This document shows positions 7,206-13,946 of a stretch of DNA of 19,400 nucleotides, one piece after another. Both the position numbers and the translations under genes were made by a program. The stretch comes from JACKPD01 sp034003145. Lineage in GTDB: Bacteria; Spirochaetota; Spirochaetia; CADAEX01. The notes beneath the pieces are model-generated. The model was not told where the DNA came from. It did not search any database and saw nothing but the letters and a program-made list of their open reading frames with translations. Location: the NCBI GenBank assembly GCA_034003145.1, contig JAVEZE010000032.1, forward strand, positions 1 through 19,400, read 5' to 3'. Each line of letters opens with the position of its first letter. The stretch's first letter is position 1.

Positions 7206-9071
7206 TCAGATATTGAATTTTTTCATAAGTCTCCAGAGTGTGCTTCTGTGTATCTGCAGAATACCTGCAGCGCGGGACTGATTTCCCCTGGTAATCTGCA
7301 ATGCTTCTTTTACATCCTCTTCAGTGATAATGGTTCTTGCAGAATAATATTTTTCAGGTACTATTTCTTCGTTACAGGGTTCGTATCTCGTAATCATTGA
7401 TTTTATTATCTCACCGTCAATTTCATCCGCAGTATTGATAATGTTCAGTTTTTCAATAAAATATTTTAATTGTCTTATATTTCCGGGCCATGAATATTCT
7501 TTCATTACTTTTACTGCGCTGCTTAGAATCCTTGATTTTCTGGTTTCCGGTTTTTGATGCCAGAATTCATTTATCAGATCACTAATATCTTCCGGTCTGT
7601 CTCTGAGAGGCGGAATATATAATGTCAGCACATTCAGTCTGAAAAATAAATCTGCCCTGAATTTGTTTTCAATTACAAGGTCTCTTGGTTTTTTATTGGT
7701 GGCAGAGATTATCCTGACATCTATTGGTATAACCCTGTCGCTTCCAAGGCGCATTACTTTTCTTTCCTGCAGTACCCTTAAAAATCTCCCTTGCAGGGTA
7801 AGGGGCATCTCGCTGATTTCATCAAGAAATATTGTCCCATTGTGAGCAAGTTCAAAAAGGCCGATTTTTCCGCTCTTTTTGGCGCCGGTAAATGCACCTT
7901 CCTCATATCCGAATAATTCACTTTCCAGTATGCTTTCCGGCAATGATGCGCAGTTGACTGCTACAAAAGGACCCTTGCTGCGGGATCCTTCGTTGTGGAT
8001 GCTTTGCGCAAACAGCTCCTTTCCAATACCGGTTTCCCCTACAATTAAAACAGTTGAGTTAACAGCTGAAACAAGTTTTGCAGTATCGATGCACTCTCTG
8101 ATAGCACGGCTGCTCCCTTTTATATCTTCAAAATGATATTCTGCAAATAATCCTTTGCTGAATAAACGGTTCCTGATTTTCTGTTCACCTGTGCTTATTG
8201 TCTTGGTGTCGTTGAAGGTAGCTATAGCGCCGATTATCTCTTTATTGTCAAGTTTTAGGGGAATTAAATCGTATAACACCGGTGTCCCCTTAAGGTAAGC
8301 GACTTCCTGAAGCTTTTCCTTTCCTGTTTTTAATACATCAAGAAGTCCTTTCAATTCAGGAAATATTTTAGTCAAATGAGAGTTTATAGGGTTTTGATCC
8401 TCAGGCAGCAGTTTAAGCGCAATTCTGTTTATCAGGGTAATACATCCCTGTTTGTCGATTGCGATATATCCTTCCTGGGTGTGGTTCAGGATAGCATTAA
8501 GTTCTTCACTTTTTCTGACATTGTGGAAAATTGTCCCAAGAAGTGCTTCAGCCTCATTAATTGCGTAATCAAGCGCTTTTTCACTGAACTCTATTCTTAC
8601 ATAATTCATCTGAAGTTTTTTTGCGATCCGGGCCTGGAGCTTGCCGCCTACAAAGACATCAATCCCTTCTTTTTTAAGTTTAAGCATCTGCTTCATCGTG
8701 TCATCTTCATCACTTGCCAGTACCTGTTTAATTTTAATATTAAGGAGAGGGTTTAATTTTTCCAGCCCCTGCAGCAGATTGGTGAATCCTACAATCCCGA
8801 TTCTGCTGCCAACCTTTCCTGCATCAATTAAAGCCTGGATCATGTCTTCAAATGGGATAGGAATTTCAACAACAGGAAGATCAAGTGTTTTTCTGATTTT
8901 CATGGCAGTACCGCCGCGGGCCAGAATTACCCTGAATCCGCTCTCTGTAAGTTTTTGAGGATTTTCAGGATCAAATATCTGGATATCCACCTGTTTCCCG
9001 AGTTTTTTAAAAATACTGTCTGCAAGCGTTATAAAATCCTCATTATATGCTGCATAGCAGATTTGACTCAT
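7206..9071 (-). CDS. PrpR-type sigma-54 enhancer-binding transcriptional activator (621 aa)
   Basis: Bacterial enhancer-binding protein with four parts. Residues 1-180 resemble the PrpR_N sensor domain (two alpha/beta lobes; motif ILARGGTA near 49-56). Residues 190-295 are PAS-like (ILNHTQEGYIAIDKQG). Residues 315-540 are the AAA+ domain with Walker A GETGIGKE (345-352), the sigma-54 contact loop GAFTGA (392-397), Walker B TIFLDE (413-418), an arginine-finger region FRADLFFRL and sensor II WPGNIRQL (528-535). Residues 586-621 are a Fis-type helix-turn-helix. All ATPase and sigma-54 contact motifs are intact, so it should be an active activator. ATG 9071 has AGGAGA at good spacing. The sigma-54 promoter and TGCAA array lie just downstream before the aldolase gene, so it probably activates that operon. 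The effector is unknown: PrpR of enterobacteria answers to 2-methylcitrate, and here a metabolite of threonine or serine breakdown is a guess. No phospho-receiver domain is present. Confidence 0.92.
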   Translation of the reverse strand: MSQICYAAYNEDFITLADSIFKKLGKQVDIQIFDPENPQKLTESGFRVILARGGTAMKIRKTLDLPVVEIPIPFEDMIQALIDAGKVGSRIGIVGFTNLLQGLEKLNPLLNIKIKQVLASDEDDTMKQMLKLKKEGIDVFVGGKLQARIAKKLQMNYVRIEFSEKALDYAINEAEALLGTIFHNVRKSEELNAILNHTQEGYIAIDKQGCITLINRIALKLLPEDQNPINSHLTKIFPELKGLLDVLKTGKEKLQEVAYLKGTPVLYDLIPLKLDNKEIIGAIATFNDTKTISTGEQKIRNRLFSKGLFAEYHFEDIKGSSRAIRECIDTAKLVSAVNSTVLIVGETGIGKELFAQSIHNEGSRSKGPFVAVNCASLPESILESELFGYEEGAFTGAKKSGKIGLFELAHNGTIFLDEISEMPLTLQGRFLRVLQERKVMRLGSDRVIPIDVRIISATNKKPRDLVIENKFRADLFFRLNVLTLYIPPLRDRPEDISDLINEFWHQKPETRKSRILSSAVKVMKEYSWPGNIRQLKYFIEKLNIINTADEIDGEIIKSMITRYEPCNEEIVPEKYYSARTIITEEDVKEALQITRGNQSRAAGILQIHRSTLWRLMKKFNI

Positions 9072-9091
9072 CCCTGTCTCCTGTGAGCTGA

Positions 9092-9120
9092 ATTATACAC
9101 TACTGTTTATCGAACAGATA
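9092..9120 (-). promoter_or_regulatory. Possible sigma-70 promoter and operator of the regulator gene
   Basis: The minus strand has a perfect TATAAT at 9092-9097, about 20 nt ahead of the ATG. The expected -35 region (TATCTG, 9115-9120) is poor. An inverted repeat CTGTT-N5-AACAG (9103-9117) fills the spacer and overlaps the -35, as an operator would. The predicted leader is only about 14 nt, with the ribosome site at its very 5' end. Confidence 0.4.
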
Positions 9121-9173
9121 ATAAAAATATCCTGAATGATTTACATAAACAAGCAAATTATTTCTGTTAAAAA

Positions 9174-9187
9174 ATATTTGCAAATAT
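9174..9187. promoter_or_regulatory. Perfect 14-bp palindrome with TTGCAA core
   Basis: ATATTTGCAAATAT is a perfect palindrome in the gap between the toxin gene and the regulator gene, about 80 bp upstream of the regulator's putative -10. Its TTGCAA core contains the TGCAA motif of the array at 7130-7189, so autoregulation by the same protein is possible. The surrounding DNA is very AT-rich, which weakens the case. Confidence 0.35.
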
Positions 9188-9219
9188 AAATAAATTTTCA
9201 CAAAAGGAACATTTGGCGG

Positions 9220-9639
9220 TTAAATAAATGGGTTTACTATTTTAAGGTTTCTGTATTTTCTGCCGTGCTGCAAATCTTCCGAGTAAAGGATTTTTGATCC
9301 GGAGTTTACTGCGGCAGAAAGTATCAGAGAATCATACCAGCTGCACCCTGTTTCAAGACCTGCTGCAAGAGATTCCCTGTAAAGATTTTCATCCGGCCAG
9401 ACAGAGCACAACGGGAAAAGTACCATTTCCATGTATTGCAGCAGCTCTTCCCGTGTAAACGGTTTGCGGAATTTATTAAGTGCTGCATTTGAGAATTCCT
9501 GAATAACCTGATAACTGATACAGCCGCCTCCCTCAATCGCTTTCCTTACAAGTTTATTGGATATTCTTTTTTTCTCAGGCGCCGATCTGTCAAAAGTATA
9601 TACAAAAATATTTGTATCAATGAAATATTTAGCGCTCAT
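9220..9639 (-). CDS. PIN-domain ribonuclease toxin (VapC-like)
   Basis: Small PIN-domain protein, in this family usually an Mg2+-dependent endoribonuclease toxin. Counting from the longer start at 9648, the four acidic landmarks are D11 (YFIDTNIF), E51 (VIQEFSN), D106 (SWYDSLILSAA) and E124/D125 (LYSEDLQHG), so the active site looks complete. Two starts are possible: ATG 9648 (142 aa) and ATG 9639 (139 aa). I prefer 9639 because GATGAG lies just upstream and the protein then opens MSAKYFIDTN, as is usual; either way the gene overlaps the stop of the antitoxin gene (by 11 or 20 bp). The upstream partner encodes a short ribbon-helix-helix-like protein, so the pair has classical antitoxin-first order. 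Confidence 0.88.
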   Translation of the reverse strand: MSAKYFIDTNIFVYTFDRSAPEKKRISNKLVRKAIEGGGCISYQVIQEFSNAALNKFRKPFTREELLQYMEMVLFPLCSVWPDENLYRESLAAGLETGCSWYDSLILSAAVNSGSKILYSEDLQHGRKYRNLKIVNPFI

Positions 9640-9850
9640 TAAGCTCATCTCTGCTTAAATGTGTTCCGGAGTCAAATCTATCTGTAAGTGATTTCATAAT
9701 TTTATCATAGCTTTCTACTTGCCTGTTTTGATCTGTCCATTCCTCAAGCCAGTTCCTGAAAAGCTGATTAAGACTCTTTTGTTCCTGTGAGGCTTTTTCT
9801 TTTGCCAGTTTCAGAAGCCTCTCATCAATGCTGAAAGTAATATTTTTCAT
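9629..9850 (-). CDS. Ribbon-helix-helix-like antitoxin (73 aa)
   Basis: Short protein starting MKNITFSIDERLLKLAKEKA, with a beta-strand then two helices (about residues 2-40), as in CopG/Arc-type ribbon-helix-helix DNA-binding antitoxins. The charged C-terminal tail would be the toxin-binding part. ATG 9850 has GGAGAT nine bases upstream; the open frame runs on to an upstream alternative start at 9877, but that would cover the promoter and operator. It overlaps the PIN toxin gene. A 17-bp palindrome in the promoter fits autoregulation by the toxin-antitoxin complex. Confidence 0.82.
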   Translation of the reverse strand: MKNITFSIDERLLKLAKEKASQEQKSLNQLFRNWLEEWTDQNRQVESYDKIMKSLTDRFDSGTHLSRDELNER

Positions 9851-9868
9851 ATTAATCTCCACAAAAAA

Positions 9869-9897
9869 AGTATACACTTAAAAAGTGTAAATAGCAA
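9869..9897 (-). promoter_or_regulatory. Promoter and palindromic operator of the toxin-antitoxin pair
   Basis: On the minus strand TTGCTA (9892-9897), a 17-bp spacer and TATACT (9869-9874) form a plausible sigma-70 promoter. The perfect palindrome TACACTT-AAA-AAGTGTA (9873-9889) fills the spacer and touches the -10, exactly where a repressing antitoxin would bind. Confidence 0.7.
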
Positions 9898-9988
9898 TTA
9901 TTTTTAAATGTATTACCTTAAATCAATATTCAGGTTTTGATATTTTCAGTATATTAAAGTTTAGAATATAAAAGGAGATTTAATAAAT

Positions 9989-10441
9989 ATGATAGCTGAA
10001 GGAAGCAAAGCGCCTGATTTTACGCTTAAAAACGAAGAAGGAAAAGATATTTCACTTAAGGATTTTAAGGGGAAAAAAGTAGTGGTCTATTTTTATCCAA
10101 AGGATAATACCCCGGGATGCACAAAGGAAGCGTGCAGCTTCCGCGACAGTTATGATGATATCCTCGCAAAAGGGGCTGTAGTAATTGGAATATCATCTGA
10201 TTCCCAAAAGTCCCATGAAAACTTTAAAAACAAGTTTAGCCTCCCTTTTTATCTGTTAAGCGACCCTGATAAAAAAGTAATCAAGGCGTTCGGCGCCTGG
10301 GGCGAGAAAAGCATGATGGGCAAAAAATATGAGGGAATACTCAGGTCGACATTTGTGATTGACAGCGTGGGAGTTGTCGAAAAAGTGTTTGAAAAGGTAA
10401 ATACAGCCATTCACGGGGATGAGGTTTTGAAAGTCCTATAG
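9989..10441 (+). CDS. bcp: Thioredoxin-dependent peroxiredoxin, BCP/PrxQ type (150 aa)
   Basis: Reduces hydrogen peroxide and organic peroxides in the cytoplasm using thioredoxin. The thioredoxin fold carries the peroxidatic Cys44 in TPGCTKEAC, and the resolving Cys49 five residues on, the PrxQ/BCP arrangement. The LRSTFVID motif near the C-terminal part is also typical. Length is normal for the family (about 150-156 aa). A strong AGGAG lies 11-12 bases before the ATG. It is divergent from the toxin-antitoxin pair and followed 141 bp later by a MATE pump gene. It probably serves general oxidative-stress defence and is not functionally tied to the neighbours. Confidence 0.95.
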   Translation: MIAEGSKAPDFTLKNEEGKDISLKDFKGKKVVVYFYPKDNTPGCTKEACSFRDSYDDILAKGAVVIGISSDSQKSHENFKNKFSLPFYLLSDPDKKVIKAFGAWGEKSMMGKKYEGILRSTFVIDSVGVVEKVFEKVNTAIHGDEVLKVL

Positions 10442-10499
10442 TATCTGATGAAATATCAGCCTGAAGAGGACTTTTCATGATATTCTTAAACATATAATA

Positions 10500-10528
10500 T
10501 TGACTATATATTTTTTGCTGTTTGTATT
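10500..10528 (+). promoter_or_regulatory. Possible promoter upstream of the MATE gene
   Basis: TTGACT (10500-10505) and TGTATT (10523-10528) are separated by 17 bp, in a very AT-rich stretch 55 bp before the MATE start. The -10 has only four of six matches, so this is weak. Confidence 0.3.
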
Positions 10529-10582
10529 TATGCAGCGGTAAATTAATATTAAAAAAATTGTAATCAAAAACAGGGGCGCATA

Positions 10583-11968
10583 ATGAAAAGCAACAGGGGT
10601 AAAGCTGTACTTACGGAAGGATCTGTCGGCAAACTTCTTGTTAAGCTTACCATTCCGATGATTTTTGGTATTCTTGGAATGGTTATTTACAACCTTGTTG
10701 ACACATTTTTTGTCGGAAGGCTTGGTAAAGACCAGCTTGCCGCACTCTCGTTTACTTTCCCTGTAGTCCTAATTATCGGCAGTATTTCTCACGGCCTTGG
10801 AATCGGGACATCTGCCCTTGTCTCGCGGGCGATAGGTGAAAATGATTACAACAGGGTAAAGCGGCTTGCCACAGACAGCCTTGTTCTTTCCCTCATTATT
10901 GTCGCCTCCTTTGTTGTACTTGGGCTTCTTACAATTGAACCGCTTTTCAGCCTTCTCGGCGCAGGGGAGAAGATTATTCCCTACATAAAAGAGTATATGT
11001 CTGTCTGGTATATCGGGATGATATTTGTTGTTGTCCCTATGGTAGGCAACAATATTATAAGGGCAACCGGCGATTCAAAAACACCGGGAGTTATCATGAT
11101 GATAGGCGCGCTTCTTAACGGTGTCCTTGACCCCATACTGATATTCGGCAGCAGCGCCATCCCCCTGCTCAGCACATTTACCGCTTTTTTGGGCTTTGAA
11201 ATCCCGCCGTTCGGGATAAGGGGGGCGGCTGCCGCAACCCTGATCGGCCGCTCGCTTACTTTTATGGTGGCGATTTATGTTTTAACAGTCAGGGAAAGGG
11301 TAATTTCCTTCAAAAAGCCGCGCGTCCGGGAAGTTCTTGAATCCTGGAAAGAAATCCTTTCTATCGGGATTCCAAACACTGCCACCAGGATGATAATACC
11401 GATCGGGGCAGGTGTTATTACAAGAATAATTTCATCACAAGGGGCACTTGCTGTCGCCGGTTACGGAATCGCGACAAGGATAGAGTTTTTCGCTCTCGCA
11501 TCTGTTAATGCACTGTCAAGCATAATTGGCCCTTTTGTCGGGCAGAATCTTGGAGCAGGCAGGATAGAGAGGGTAAGGGAGGGGATCAAAAAAGGGAACC
11601 TGATGTCGATAATACTCGGGGGCTTCTTTTTTGCCCTGCTGTTTATTTTCGCAGGTAAAATAGCCTCGGTTTTCAGCAGTGACCCCTTTATTGTATCAAC
11701 CGCATCACTTTATCTGCGCATAGTTTCTGCTGCCTACGGATTGCAGGGAATATATCTTGTCTCTGTCCCTGTCCTCAATGTGTTTAAAAAACCCCTTCTT
11801 GCGAGTTTTCTGAGTATCATCGAGGTCTTTATTCTTATTATACCACTGGCGCTTATCGGCAGCATATTTTTTAATATTCCGGGAATTTTTACCGCTATCG
11901 GCATAAGTTATTTAATCACCGGGCTGATATCAGCCTATACAGTAAAAAAGGCTTGCAGAAATTTATAA
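10583..11968 (+). CDS. MATE-family multidrug/cation efflux transporter (461 aa)
   Basis: Inner-membrane antiporter of the MATE family, which expels drugs or metabolites in exchange for Na+ or H+. The protein has about twelve hydrophobic segments in two homologous halves. The N-terminal half shows the family pattern IPMIFGILGMVIYNLVDTFFVGRLG and the second half the matching SIGIPNTATRMIIPIGAGVITRI with VAGYGIATRIE. Length is typical (440-470 aa). The ATG has AGGGG seven bases upstream. It stands between peroxiredoxin and trpB2, each with its own probable promoter. The substrate cannot be told from sequence. Confidence 0.94.
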   Translation: MKSNRGKAVLTEGSVGKLLVKLTIPMIFGILGMVIYNLVDTFFVGRLGKDQLAALSFTFPVVLIIGSISHGLGIGTSALVSRAIGENDYNRVKRLATDSLVLSLIIVASFVVLGLLTIEPLFSLLGAGEKIIPYIKEYMSVWYIGMIFVVVPMVGNNIIRATGDSKTPGVIMMIGALLNGVLDPILIFGSSAIPLLSTFTAFLGFEIPPFGIRGAAAATLIGRSLTFMVAIYVLTVRERVISFKKPRVREVLESWKEILSIGIPNTATRMIIPIGAGVITRIISSQGALAVAGYGIATRIEFFALASVNALSSIIGPFVGQNLGAGRIERVREGIKKGNLMSIILGGFFFALLFIFAGKIASVFSSDPFIVSTASLYLRIVSAAYGLQGIYLVSVPVLNVFKKPLLASFLSIIEVFILIIPLALIGSIFFNIPGIFTAIGISYLITGLISAYTVKKACRNL

Positions 11969-12064
11969 TTTTATACTTATTTTTCCCGTTTATATGGTAA
12001 CGCTTTAGAAACATATTTAGCACTCCCCCCCATAAATCAAAAAAACCTGTAAAAAATAAATAAT

Positions 12065-12125
12065 GTTTCTACAAAAAGAATTGACACAGAAAGCATCATA
12101 TAATATTGTTACTACCTGTAGAAAC
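12065..12125. repeat. 9-bp inverted repeat flanking the trpB2 promoter, probable operator
   Basis: GTTTCTACA (12065-12073) and TGTAGAAAC (12117-12125) are perfect reverse complements and enclose the -35 and -10 elements. A further half-site TAGAAAC lies upstream at 12006-12012. The left arm lies before the predicted start (about 12116), so this is a DNA-level signal and not an RNA hairpin. A smaller dyad ACGC-AAA-GCGT follows at 12124-12134. Confidence 0.55.
12081..12109 (+). promoter_or_regulatory. Sigma-70 promoter of trpB2
   Basis: A perfect TTGACA (12081-12086) is followed after 17 bp by TATTGT (12104-12109). The leader would be about 50 nt, ending with AAAAAGGAG before the ATG at 12164. 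Confidence 0.65.
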
Positions 12126-12163
12126 GCAAAGCGTAAATTTGTACATATAAAAAGGAGTATTTA

Positions 12164-13555
12164 ATGGCTGACACAAAGATATTTTTAAACGAACAGGATA
12201 TGCCTAAGCAATGGTACAATCTGGCTGCAGATCTTCCAAGTCCCATGCTGCCGCCGCTGGGCCCTGACGGGAAACCTGTAACACCTGAAATGCTTGAACC
12301 TATTTTCCCTAAAAACCTGATCGAGCAGGAGGTCAGCCAGAAGAGGTGGATAGATATCCCTGAAGAAGTTCAGGCTCTCCTTAAAATCTGGAGGCCATCT
12401 CCCCTTAGAAGGGCACATAACCTTGAAAAACATCTTAAAACACCTGCGAAGATTTATTACAAAGATGAAAGTGTTTCCCCTCCGGGAAGCCATAAACCAA
12501 ACACAGCTGTAGCCCAGGCCTGGTACAACAAACAGGAAGGGATTACAAGCCTTACGACAGAAACAGGGGCAGGGCAGTGGGGAAGCGCGCTTTCTTTCGC
12601 GACAGCACTTGTTGGGCTTGAGTGCAAGGTTTTCATGGTAAGGATCAGCTTTGACCAGAAACCGTTCAGGAAAACAATGATGCAGACCTGGGGCGGGAGC
12701 TGTATCGCCAGCCCGAGTATGGAAACTAATGCAGGAAGGGAGATCCTCGCGAAAAACCCTGACACTCCCGGAAGCCTCGGTATCGCGATAAGTGAAGCGG
12801 TTGAGGCTGCTGTCGCAGATCCGACCGGCAAGACCAAATACACACTTGGAAGCGTTCTTAATCACGTTATGCTCCACCAGACTGTTATCGGCCTTGAGGC
12901 GCAGAAACAGCTTAAAATAGCGGGTATTAAGAAACCTGATGTTGTAATAGCCTGCGCAGGGGGGGGGAGCAATTTCGCAGGACTTTCATTCCCGTTTATT
13001 AACGACAAAATAAACGGTGCTGAAATTGAAATAATCCCTGTAGAACCTGCATCCTGTCCCACACTGACTAAAGGGCCTTTTACCTACGATCTTGGTGATT
13101 ATTCAGGAATGACACCTCTTCTTCCGATGTACACCCTTGGCCATAACTTTGTTCCCCCACCGATTCATGCCGGCGGATTAAGGTACCATGGTATGTCGCC
13201 TCTTGTTTCCCAGACTGTTGTTGAAGGGCTTTCAACTCCGCGCTCAATTCATCAGCTTGAATGCTACAACGCGGCAATTACATTCGCGAGAACTGAAGGG
13301 ATTGTTGTAGCGCCTGAGACAAGCCATGCGGTTGCCGGGGCTATTCAGGAAGCGCTTAAGGCAAAAGAAGAGGGAAAAGAAAAAGTTATTCTCTTTAACC
13401 TAAGCGGACACGGTTTTATGGATATGAAAGGGTATGAAGCTTTTCTCGGCGGCAAGCTTTCCGACTATGAGCTGCCCGGGGAAGTGATTGAGAAAAACCT
13501 ATCAGCGTTAAAGGATTTTCCAAAAGCTGATATCAGAAAAACAGGAAAATGGTAA
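12164..13555 (+). CDS. trpB2: TrpB2-type tryptophan synthase beta chain (463 aa)
   Basis: PLP-dependent fold-type II enzyme that joins indole and L-serine to give L-tryptophan. The long N-terminal region (WYNLAADLPSPMLPPLGPDG), the arginine-containing WRPSPLRRAHNLEK and the total length mark it as the TrpB2 branch (COG1350), not TrpB1 (about 400 aa). PLP lysine is K111 in PGSHKPNTA, the catalytic Glu is expected in TETGAGQWG, and the phosphate-binding glycine loop is AGGGSN (265-270). No trpA or other trp gene is nearby, which is common for TrpB2; such enzymes may salvage indole or act on their own. AAGGAG precedes the ATG at good spacing. A small four-cysteine protein gene follows after 3 bp. 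The promoter is bracketed by an inverted repeat. Confidence 0.93.
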   Translation: MADTKIFLNEQDMPKQWYNLAADLPSPMLPPLGPDGKPVTPEMLEPIFPKNLIEQEVSQKRWIDIPEEVQALLKIWRPSPLRRAHNLEKHLKTPAKIYYKDESVSPPGSHKPNTAVAQAWYNKQEGITSLTTETGAGQWGSALSFATALVGLECKVFMVRISFDQKPFRKTMMQTWGGSCIASPSMETNAGREILAKNPDTPGSLGIAISEAVEAAVADPTGKTKYTLGSVLNHVMLHQTVIGLEAQKQLKIAGIKKPDVVIACAGGGSNFAGLSFPFINDKINGAEIEIIPVEPASCPTLTKGPFTYDLGDYSGMTPLLPMYTLGHNFVPPPIHAGGLRYHGMSPLVSQTVVEGLSTPRSIHQLECYNAAITFARTEGIVVAPETSHAVAGAIQEALKAKEEGKEKVILFNLSGHGFMDMKGYEAFLGGKLSDYELPGEVIEKNLSALKDFPKADIRKTGKW

Positions 13556-13558
13556 CCA

Positions 13559-13888
13559 ATGAAAGAGCTGCAAAATAGTGCTGATAATCCGGCAAATCCG
13601 GATTATCAGACAGATCCGGATTATCAGACAGATCCGGATTATCAGACAGACAGGGGAATTTACTGTAAGATGCTTGGCCATAATATTCCTTTTTCATACT
13701 GTGTTGGGCCGGGCAGTGATCTTTTCTGCCGGAATATAATCAGCTGCTGGGCCGAAAGAATGGATATAGAATCTTATCTTGCAGAAAAATTCACGAAAAA
13801 TGAAATCGACCAGGCGCTTAAGCCGAAACCGCCGAAAATGATGAGCCTCCTTGAGCTGATAGAGAAGGCAAAAGCATCTGTACAGTAG
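13559..13888 (+). CDS. Small four-cysteine protein with repeated N-terminal DPDYQT units (109 aa)
   Basis: I do not recognise a named function. The N-terminal third is a low-complexity linker in which the six-residue unit (D/N)PDYQT occurs three times in a row, encoded by three identical 18-bp copies. The core (about 34-80) reads YCKMLGHNIPFSYC, then FCRNIISCWAERMDIESYLAEKF, with four cysteines C36, C48, C57 and C63 and His41, a spacing that could bind a metal or form a small redox-sensitive fold. The C-terminus is a charged helix. It starts 3 bp after the trpB2 stop with only a distant AGGA as ribosome site, so it is probably translationally coupled to trpB2. The repeats make the N-terminus dispensable-looking; the conserved part probably begins near residue 33. 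Confidence 0.78.
   Translation: MKELQNSADNPANPDYQTDPDYQTDPDYQTDRGIYCKMLGHNIPFSYCVGPGSDLFCRNIISCWAERMDIESYLAEKFTKNEIDQALKPKPPKMMSLLELIEKAKASVQ
13581..13609. repeat. Perfect 12-bp inverted repeat inside the small-protein gene
   Basis: CTGATAATCCGG (13581-13592) and CCGGATTATCAG (13598-13609) are perfect reverse complements with a 5-nt loop. The hairpin lies 22 bp after the start codon and its right arm is also the core of the first 18-bp tandem copy. There is no T-run, so it is not a terminator. Confidence 0.8.
13596..13649 (+). repeat. Three perfect tandem copies of an 18-bp unit (coding)
   Basis: ATCCGGATTATCAGACAG occurs at 13596-13613, 13614-13631 and 13632-13649 without a mismatch. The unit is a multiple of three, so copy number changes keep the frame. 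Sequence identity at synonymous sites suggests recent expansion by slippage. Confidence 0.95.
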
Positions 13889-13946
13889 ACCTTGAACGCT
13901 AATTGGTTTATTTTTATAGCTGAAGATAAAATTGCGGGAGATAGAG

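Noticed and set aside
9103..9117. LexA-like box CTGT...ACAG
   Set aside because: The spacing between the halves is 7 bp and not the 8 bp of the Gram-negative LexA box, and the gene is not a DNA-repair gene.
10442..10495. Terminator after the peroxiredoxin gene
   Set aside because: GAAATATCA and TGATATTC pair only imperfectly, with a long loop and no T-run.
12185..12877. Long minus-strand open frame of 230 codons opposite trpB2
   Set aside because: It lies entirely opposite a well-supported gene, has cysteine- and arginine-rich low-complexity content and no ribosome site evidence; it is a shadow frame.
13581..13649. CRISPR or REP-type array
   Set aside because: The repeats are immediately tandem with no spacers and keep the coding frame of a gene, so they are a coding minisatellite.
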